In this document: piece by piece, positions 56,661-64,000 of the stretch
Position numbering within the stretch: position 1 is the first letter of the stretch
Layout: each line of letters opens with the position of its first letter
Origin: Galeopsis tetrahit
Lineage: Eukaryota; Streptophyta; Magnoliopsida; Lamiales; Lamiaceae
DNA length: 64,000 bases
NCBI GenBank assembly: GCA_963675135.1
Contig: OY776119.1
Location: 73,835,727 to 73,899,726, forward strand
Direction: 5' to 3'
Translations under genes and position numbers: made by a program
Notes under the pieces: generated by a model
Told to the model about the DNA's origin: nothing
The model's input: only the letters and a program-made list of their open reading frames with translations
Databases searched by the model: none

Positions 56661-57153
56661 GAACGCGGCAATGCACGTACGATACAAAAGCAAAAAAAAT
56701 TCATTTTGTACCACTTAATTATAGAGAATTTACTCTTTCCACCCCGAAGCTTACCCTCAAATTATAGCCTACAAGTAATATGTATGTATATTGGGGGGTG
56801 AGGTGAAAATAATCAAAAATATAAACTTCATCCATTAGGGATTAGGGGTGTGTTTGGTTTGGGATTGTCCATTTGAATTTGGATGGAATACTCATTCACC
56901 TCCGTAGTATATCTATAAATCTATTTTTATATAATCACATCACCTTTTCTTTCTTTTTCTTTTAATCGCTTATTCTTTTTTCTATTTTTCTATTTTTGCT
57001 TATTCTTTTTTTTATTTTTCTTCCACGACATTTATTATCTCTCCTACTTTCTTTCACACATTTATTCTCTTTTCTACTTTCTTCCACACATTTATTATCT
57101 TGCTTTTCTTTCTTCCACTAATTTCTCCACTAACTAACAATAATAAAATAATA

Positions 57154-57425
57154 CCCACTCCCTCCACGAAATGTAGTCCAATTTGTCTTATATTCCCCGT
57201 AAACAAAATGTAGTTTCATACACTTTATTTCAACCATCAATTTATCATCACCCTTCAATCATCATTTAATTACTTAAATTGTCATCAACCTTATTCACTA
57301 ACAATAATTTTATTCACAATGAACCTCACAAAACCCTACAATACTCTTATTTTATCTACTTTATCTACAATTTTCTTAAAACATGTGCCACTTTCAATGG
57401 GACTACTTATTGTGGACGAAGGGAA
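57154..57425. mobile_element. Stowaway-like MITE
   Basis: CCCACTCCCTCCACGAAATG at the left mirrors GTGGACGAAGGGAA at the right, with TA on both sides. 272 bp and AT-rich. Confidence 0.7.
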
Positions 57426-57498
57426 TACAACACCACTATTGATTTGACATAAAGTTCTCCATTAACATCTATTTTTCAATCTCTATCCAAAACACAAT

Positions 57499-58869
57499 GA
57501 GAATTTTTATAAGAAAGACCATTCATAGCATCACCTTCTTAATAAAAGACCTAAAATATAATCTTTTTAAAAAAGGACAAAAACCCATGTTAATAACCTT
57601 TTATGCCCTTATATATAATTATGGTAATTAATTTATTAAATAAAGAACAAGTCTTCGTATTCCTACTTTATCGCCATATAATCAACCACATTCTTTCACA
57701 ATAAATTTTCTTCCGTTTAATTAGGTAGCTGTGGAATTCTCAAATCATAATATGACTTTCCTTATTCATATGCAATCTGCAAGATTGATTGTAAAATTGA
57801 ATATGATCTGATTTCCTTCCGTTTAACAAGGTAGCTGTGTAATTTATCGCCATCGCTCACCGGCACGATCTGATTTTCTCCGAGTCGACATCGCGGATCC
57901 GGGTTAATCGGACGGTGGAGACGAGGGGGTGATTTCTGAGAGGCGGGAGAGAGAGTAGGTAGCGGCGGGGATGTGACGGCGAAGGATGGCGGAGAGGATG
58001 ATTGTATCCGTGAGTGTTCGGTGTGTGCAGACGAAGAGGACGCCGGAGGTGGTGGAGGAGGCGGAGGTGGGCCTTTGACGACGATTTTGTCGCCTAGGAG
58101 TGGGGCGACGCAGCGTATGGTCCACATGGGAACCATTAATCCGGCGAGATGAAGAGTCTTGCCAAGGGTATGATATTTAATTCCACACGTACACACATAA
58201 TTTGATGAGAATTTAGAATTTTTCAATGAGATGATTTTGAGATGATTTTAATTTAGGTTCAATTTTGCTCTGTTTTCGTGTAATTGTGATGATTTACGTG
58301 CGTGTTGCTGGAATGTAGTTCATGATTATTTGTTATTGGTTTGGTCAAGGGATAATGCAGATCTTATTTTGCATATGTATACGTATTTTTGCATAACCAC
58401 ATTCTAATATGAAGACACAATACCATTTTTTCTGCATTATTCATTTTATTATGCCGTTTTAGATTTCATTGTTCTGCATGTACGTATTGCATCCACATTT
58501 CATATTAATTTTCCAACAATGATCAAGGGAGCAAAAATGTTATTCATTATTAATGAATATAAGTGACAATGGGTATGTAGGTCATTAAGTTTGAATTTCA
58601 GAGTTTTGAGGAAAATTTTTAAATTTGGAAGGTAAGTAATCAACGATTTTAATTTTGGGAAGACTTAGTAATTAGCGGATTTAATGTGGTGAGAGATTTG
58701 CATTCAAAATTTAAAATTAGTTGACTTTCTCTAGATTAATTCGAAAATTAAATAGTAAGGGCATGATTGTACATTTATGTTACATTTTGATCTTAATTTG
58801 AAACTATTTTAAACCATGTCCTTATTTAAAAAATCACTTAGTGGAAAGACCTAATATGTGAAATCCCCC
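57499..58869. mobile_element. Gene-capturing DNA transposon (Pack-type) carrying a GPAT fragment
   Basis: Inserted in MITE A between two copies of AACACAAT (57491-57498 and 58870-58877). The uninterrupted sister copy shows the empty site (AAACACAATTTTTATTC). The ends are only loosely inverted: GAGAATTTTTATAAG on the left, ATTTCACATATTAGG read inward from the right. An 8-bp duplication, or 9 bp with one mismatch, fits hAT or Mutator-like. Its GC-rich centre is a piece of an acyltransferase gene. Confidence 0.6.
57860..58165 (-). pseudogene. Captured fragment of a glycerol-3-phosphate acyltransferase (GPAT) gene
   Basis: On the minus strand three frames together read like the acyltransferase core of plant membrane GPATs. 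The first is VAPLLGDKIVVKGPPPPP. The second is GVLFVCTHRTLTDTI followed by IPAATYSLSRLSEI, with the HxxxxD acyl-transfer motif intact. The third is STVRLTRIRDVDSEKI. Two frameshifts separate the pieces, and the N- and C-terminal parts of the roughly 500-residue enzyme are missing. Plant GPATs of this type make lysophospholipid/monoacylglycerol precursors of cutin and suberin in the ER. This piece cannot do so and is best read as transposon-captured exon sequence. Confidence 0.7.
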
Positions 58870-58973
58870 AACACAATTATTATTCAATTACTATTCATGG
58901 ATTATCTCATCCATATTTTTGCAATCCACATCTCCATCCCATCCACCATAATCTCTAACCAAACAGGCCCTAA

Positions 58974-59403
58974 GTGTGTTTGGTTTAGGATTGACCCATC
59001 CGGATTTGGATGGGCCATCCCCCATCCCATCCCTCTCCATCTCTCTCCATCCAAATACCCATTCAAATACCCATCCACCCCTATAATACATCTACATACA
59101 TATTTTTATACAATCACATCACTCTTTTTTTCTTTTAATCACTTATTCTCCCTCCTACTTTTCTTCCACACATTTATTCTCTCTCCTACTTTTCTTTTAC
59201 ACATTTATTCTCTCTCCTACTTTCTTCCCCACATTTATTCTCTCTCCTACTTGATTTGACATAAAGTTCTCCATCCACACCTATTTTTCAATCTCAATCC
59301 AAACACAATTTTTATTCAATTACTATTCATGGATTACCCCCATCCATATTTTTTCAATCTCCATCCCCATCCCATCCACCACCATCCCTAACCAAACAAC
59401 ACC
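58974..59403. mobile_element. MITE B, intact sister of MITE A
   Basis: 430 bp. It starts GTGTGTTTGGTTTAGGATTG and ends CATCCCTAACCAAACAACACC (inverted), with TAA on both sides (58971-58973 and 59404-59406), the target size of Harbinger/Tourist MITEs. CT-rich interior repeats (TTCTTCCACACATTTATTC). Confidence 0.65.
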
Positions 59404-59921
59404 TAAAAGTATGCTCATACTCTTGGATACAAATTTTAGAAAAAAATAGACAAAATAAGGAGATGTAGTTGTGTGGTCCAATAAAATGATTTTTGTGAGT
59501 AAAGTTAATGACAATTTGAGTAATTAAGTAGTGGTTGGAGGCAGTATCGAATCCAGGATTTAAAATTTGTGGGTACGAAAGATATTAAGTAAAATACTAC
59601 TTCCTCCTTTTCGACGAAAGCTACTCATTATCTTTGGTCACGGAGGTTAAGAAATATGATAAAATAATTAAATGTATTAGAAGTAATGTGATTGAAAGAG
59701 AAAATAATATACTGAAATGTGAGACATAGTTTTTTGAAAAGGGGAATGAGTAGCTTTTATTGGGACAAACGAAAAAAAAAAATTGATTAGCTTTTACTAA
59801 AACGGATGAAGTATTTAATAATAAAAGTAATATAATTTGATGTAACTTAAATAATATTTTTTTACATAAAAATCATTTAGTAGGATTAAGGAGTAATGTT
59901 TGTTGACTTTTAAGACTATGA
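59404..59921. mobile_element. Intergenic DNA containing a Stowaway-like MITE (59597-59811)
   Basis: CTACTTCCTCCTTTTCGACG at 59597 mirrors CGGATGAAG at 59803-59811, with TA flanks at 59595-59596 and 59812-59813. Internal inverted phrases (GCTACTCATT / AATGAGTAGC) support it. The remainder is AT-rich with nothing recognisable. Confidence 0.55.
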
Positions 59922-60347
59922 GGGCATGATTGGTATGATGAAATGAAATTGTGGCTGAGTGAAATGAACTCATGAATGGTACGAAGGTTTAAAAGGAACG
60001 ACATAAGAATCACTATTCCTATGATTGGTATAACAGAGGAATGAAATGTGGTATTATATAAATTTATTTAAAATTATTATTTAATGATAATTACAATGTT
60101 AATAATATTTATTATTTTTATTACTAATATTTATTTATTTTATTTTTATAGTTAAATAATAAAATATTTTTATTAAATAATTTTAATTTTTTACAATTAT
60201 TTAAAATAATAATATTATGTTATTATAAATTATCATTATTATTTTTCTATGTTGAGAATTGTTATATTTTTATTTATATTATTAAAAAAATATTACTCCA
60301 CATTATTTTTATTGTATTGATATTATTATTATATTATTATTATTTTT

Positions 60348-62780
60348 TGTAGGTCCCTAAGTTGAGTTTAATAACGAGTAAGCTAGTGAAAATGTCTAGA
60401 GGGGGGTGAATAGACTTTTCAAAAATCTTTCGATATATCAAAGTACGATGCGGAAATCAGAATATAACAATGAGCCAAATTCTAGTTTATACTCAACTTA
60501 TTTCGAGAACTCTGTTTTATGTATACTCAACTAGTCTTGTTTAGATAAGTAACTCAATCAATCAAACAATTAATCAATTAAACAACAAACAAAACAGTAA
60601 AGTAAATCAAACACGAGATTTTATAGTGGTTCGACAACTTGTCTACATCCACTCTCACAAACCCAGTTGTGATATTCTTATTAACTCGTCCAATGGAGTA
60701 ATATGTTCTTGTAGCTTTAAGTCCCAAGAAATAAGACTTAGATCTTCTCGACAACACTATCAAGTGCTTCTTCGATCTTACTAGCTATTTTACAAGTAAC
60801 TAGCAACTTGAAACAGTAAAACAAAAAATAAAACTTCTCTTCGTTCTGTAGTCACTACAAAATTTGGCTCAGATCGCAAGGGAAATTATCGAGGGAAATA
60901 AATCCCTTACAAATGGCGAGAGATTTGCCTAGGGATTGAATGGGCAAGAGAAAATACCTAGGGAAGAAAAAATTCTTGCTAAATGTCAAGGGAAACTAAA
61001 TCCCTTGCCATTCCCGAGAATATTGGCAAGGGAATTTAAATTTGAAAATTTCTGAGGGAGTGGGCCCTTGCAAAGTTTGATACGTCAATTAAAATTCTGG
61101 AGGGTTAGTGGGCCCTCGGTAAAACCCTCGGAGAATGTAATATATAATTGAGTGAATGAAATATATAATTAATATTTAATATTTTAAAGTATACGAAATA
61201 AGATAAAATATTTATAATATATGTATTGAAAAAATATAAAATGTATGTTTGTTACCAATTATCAAATAAGTAATCAAGTGTAAATTAAATAAATTAAAGA
61301 AGAAAAAATTGGAAATATAACACATATATACATTAATTGCATTCAAAACATAATTATAGATAAAAAGATATTTTATAATATTTGTATTGAAAAAAATTAA
61401 AATGTATGTGTGTTATCAATTATCAAATAAGAAATCAAATTTAAATTAAATAAATTAAAGAAGAAAAAACTGGAAATATAACACTTATATTAATTGCATT
61501 TAAAATATAATGAAAATAGCTCCTAGCCCAACGGCAAAAGGAGAACTCATAAACACCGAAATTGTGGAGGTCGCGAGTTCAATTCCTATCCTATGCATGC
61601 AGCCATATATTCAGTGGTTGAGGGGCTGGGGGTAATTAAATTGAGGGATGACCGAAATTGTGATATTTTTTTAATTATTTTTTTATTCACTAATTTCCCT
61701 TGCTATTTCTAAGGGATTTATCCCTTGCTATTTCCAAGGGAAATTTTCTCTTGCTATTGTCTAGGGAAATATACCCTTGCTATTTCCAAGGGATTTTCAT
61801 ATTCCCTTGCTACTAAATTACCGAGGAACATTTTATCGAGGGAAGTGGGCCCTTGCTAATTCCCTTGCTAAATGTATTGACAAGCGTTTTTCCCTCTTTA
61901 AATCCCTTGCTATTGGGAGTGAATTTTGTAGTGAGTAGCCTTCTTCGATCTTCACTCGTCTTGCGTAGCTTCACTTTCTGAACTTCAATCTCTGAGAGTA
62001 TTTTCTTCAATAATGTTTTTGTATGTAGCTTCAGTATATGTGTTTTCAGTAGTCCTCGAATGATAAACACCTTGAGGTATTTATAGACTCTAGAAATCAA
62101 GAATTCAGTTAGTTGTAACCAACTTTTCTTGAAAACTAACTTCTAACTGAATCTTCTTATCCTTCCACGCGTTTCTTGTTTAAGTAGTTATTTCTAACTA
62201 ACTTTGCAATCATATCTTCATACGCGCTTCTCCTTTAAGTATCTCCAAGTTGACTTCTAAATAACTTGTCTTGTGTAGTCATGTAAGCACTTGTCTTGTA
62301 GTCCACCTGTCTTGTGTAGTAGTAGTAGACTTCTTCTTCTACTTGTCTTGTGCAGTAGACTTCTTCAGATTACAATATAGAACTAATCTAGTCCTATCAT
62401 CTAATCCTAACAAGATTATTACATTACATTACATTAAGCTCTTGTTACAAAGCTTAGTCATCTTAGAAAACTATACATCAATATATTTTTACATAAAACA
62501 ATCATGAGCTTCTATATAGTAATTAAATCATAGCTCAATAACAAACTAATCAGTTAATATACACAAATATGAAGTAATTATAATTCGTACTTATCTTTCA
62601 ATAATACTTGTCTTTTAAAACTAGTACTTGTCTTGTGAACTCTACTGATCTGTTCAAGATGACTTCTCTTAACTAGACTAGATCAGTCACCACTTAGAAA
62701 ATATTCAAGTCTTCTTTTGACTTATCAAAACTTCATCTTTTATCTTTTATCAAACTTATTCTAGGATTCATATCCCAACA
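60348..62780 (-). mobile_element. Inverted solo LTR of the E1 family, split by a CACTA element
   Basis: The reverse complement of the E1 LTR runs from TGTAGGTCCC (60348) to ATATCCCAACA (62780), flanked by TTTTT on both sides. Divergence from the E1 LTRs is visibly larger than between the two E1 LTRs. No PBS, ORF or second LTR is attached, so it is a solo LTR left by LTR-LTR recombination. The TATA box (TATTTATAG on the plus strand near 62077) is retained. Confidence 0.9.
60853..61933. mobile_element. Non-autonomous CACTA (EnSpm/CMC) transposon
   Basis: CACTACAAAATTTGG at the left and the inverted GAATTTTGTAGTG at the right, with a 3-bp AGT duplication (60850-60852 and 61934-61936). Many subterminal copies of TCCCTTGC/GCAAGGGA occur in both ends, as usual for CACTA transposase binding. 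1081 bp, no transposase ORF. A phrase with GGTCGCGAGTTCAATTCC at about 61570-61587 resembles an RNA polymerase III B box and may be an old SINE fragment. Confidence 0.88.
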
Positions 62781-63136
62781 TTTTTATTATTAGAATTAAA
62801 TTTATTATTAATTTTTTGAATAATTAATGTTATTATTATTTTGACAATTATAATTATTGTTGTTATTTTTTTTAGTATAAAATAATATTGTTAATATTAA
62901 AAAATAAGTTATGACATTTTTGTAAAATAATTAAAAAAAAAAACTATTCCTCAAAGTATGGGAATAGATAAAATTATGGGGAGTGGGATGAATCACCATT
63001 CCTTAACTTTGGGGAATTGTGATTCCATTTGGAATTACCATTCTTATCAAAAAAAAAATATATCAATCATGACATTGTGAATAAAATAAGGAATGATCGT
63101 TTCATTCCAACTCCATTCCCACGTACCAATCACGCC

Positions 63137-64000
63137 GTGAAAGAATTGAAGCAATTTAAAAAAAATGTATTTGAGTCGATCTTTCATTTTGTTGGTGGGG
63201 TTTTTTTTATTTATTTGGATTTGAGAATGAAATGGGGATGCAGCTAAAAAAATTTGGACCACAATTTGTTTACCTAAAAAATAAAAAATTTTGGGGTACA
63301 ACGCTGTCATTGGTTGAAGGATGGATGAAGAGAAAATATTATTTCAATAAAAATAAATGTGCATACTTTTAATCGACGGACAAATAAGACAAATAAACAT
63401 TCTTTTAATGGGTGTAATAGTTTAAGGACTTCATTATACATTAGAAACATGAACAAAATTTCTTGAGTAGTTCGATTCAAATAAAATCAAACAGTCCAAT
63501 GTTTTAGGTGTTATTTGGATATAGTTCGATTATATGTTTATATCCTACTTATCTTCCTACTATTACCAAAAGGTTCAAAAAATAAAGTTGAAATAAACTA
63601 TAATTATGCGGTACAAAAATAATATGTTAATATCCTTAATACACCTTAGGGTTGGTTCAGTACGTTATATCGATTATATTGAACCATACCGACACCAATT
63701 ATATTATACTAAAAGTTTCGATATTGAAAAAATTTATACTGATACTGTATCAAAATTTTTGGAATACCGTAATTTTAGTATATCAATTTTTTTTCATACT
63801 GATATTGTACCGTAATTTCGGTATACCGAATCTTCGATGGGGTATACCGATTCGTACCGAAAATATTGAGCCATCATTTCATACCGAAATACCGGTATAT
63901 CAATTCATACCAAAAAATAATGAAGCATCTTTTTATTCCAGAATTAATTTAGGGTAAGTTTTAGATTGTGTTTGGATGAGTAGATTTAATTTGAGGGGCA
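63137..64000. other. Intergenic DNA with an ATACCG-rich palindromic repeat zone
   Basis: No gene. From about 63660 to 63915 short inverted phrases (GGTATACCGA, ATACCGAAATACCGGTATAT, CGTACCGA) recur and could form hairpins. The last bases (GTGTTTGGATGAG) look like the start of another MITE leaving the window. Confidence 0.45.

Larger units (their letters stand above)
56842..58973. mobile_element. MITE A (Tourist/Harbinger- or hAT-like), split by two insertions
   Basis: Left end TTAGGGGTGTGTTTGGTTTGGG and right end AACCAAACAGGCCCTAA form inverted termini. The interior matches the intact copy B at 58974 piece by piece (CACATCACC..CTTTT, GATTTGACATAAAGTTCTCC, ATTCAATTACTATTCATGGATT). It is interrupted by a Stowaway element (57154-57425) and by a 1371-bp gene-carrying insertion (57499-58869). 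Confidence 0.65.
59922..63136. mobile_element. MITE C, host of the solo LTR
   Basis: GGGCATGATTGGTA at 59922 and TACCAATCACGCC ending at 63136 are imperfect inverted termini. The subterminal parts also mirror each other (TGATGAAATGAAATTG / CATTCCAACTCCATTCCC). The middle is an AT/ATT-rich tract into which the solo LTR inserted. Confidence 0.5.

Noticed and set aside
56484..56714. Small ORF upstream of the FDM-like gene
   Set aside because: It coincides with the probable 5'-UTR exon and TATA region on the same strand; no conservation signal seen.
58858..59259. His/Pro/Ser-rich ORF
   Set aside because: Lies in MITE A/B low-complexity CT-rich sequence.

Overview
This is a transposon-rich stretch of a plant nuclear genome, most likely a eudicot. 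It contains Ty1/Copia elements primed by initiator tRNA-Met, Stowaway, Harbinger-like and CACTA elements, a Mutator-like transposase, a tRNA-derived SINE, and one ordinary spliced plant gene of the FDM/IDN2 (XS-XH) family. The species cannot be fixed from the sequence alone.

Layout. A decayed Mutator-like transposase enters from the left edge (2-1715), followed by a pyrimidine-rich exon-like piece and AT-rich DNA. From 2730 to 45613 there is almost nothing but LTR retrotransposons. E1 (2730-26370, TSD TTACA) is a Copia element carrying E2 (12074-22510, TSD TTTGT) inside its last gene. E3 (26379-45613, TSD CACTT) begins 3 bp past the copied TTACA of E1. By-eye LTR differences (about 21 in 1.3 kb for E1, 10 in 871 bp for E2, 7 in 1.6 kb for E3) agree with E1 being the oldest. 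E3 is rearranged: about 4.3 kb of foreign DNA (truncated MITE, Harbinger piece with a SINE and a Myb/SANT-like gene, an inverted old LTR fragment and a truncated LTR) sits between its outer 5' LTR and its primer-binding site.

All three elements carry gag, pol (protease, integrase, RT, RNase H) and a further long sense ORF between pol and the 3' LTR. These extra ORFs, the repeated G5 polypurine motifs and the RT/RNase H style point to Sirevirus-like elements. E1 and E3 have only isolated stop codons in otherwise open frames. The E2 gag-pol is a single intact 1648-residue frame. E2 LTRs contain heat-shock-element-like sites and E3 LTRs contain mitosis-type MYB (MSA) sites, each upstream of a TATA box.

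Right of the cluster lies an AT-rich inverted array of degenerate repeats (about 45.64-48.56 kb) resembling a foldback element, then promoter- or UTR-like and repetitive intergenic DNA. The FDM/IDN2-like gene follows on the minus strand (CDS 51454-55778, six coding exons, 680 residues, probable 5'-UTR intron). From 56.8 kb to the right edge there are nested small DNA transposons. One 1.37-kb insertion has captured part of a glycerol-3-phosphate acyltransferase gene. An inverted solo LTR of the E1 family (60348-62780) is itself split by a CACTA element (60853-61933). One 200-base assembly gap lies at 19386-19585.
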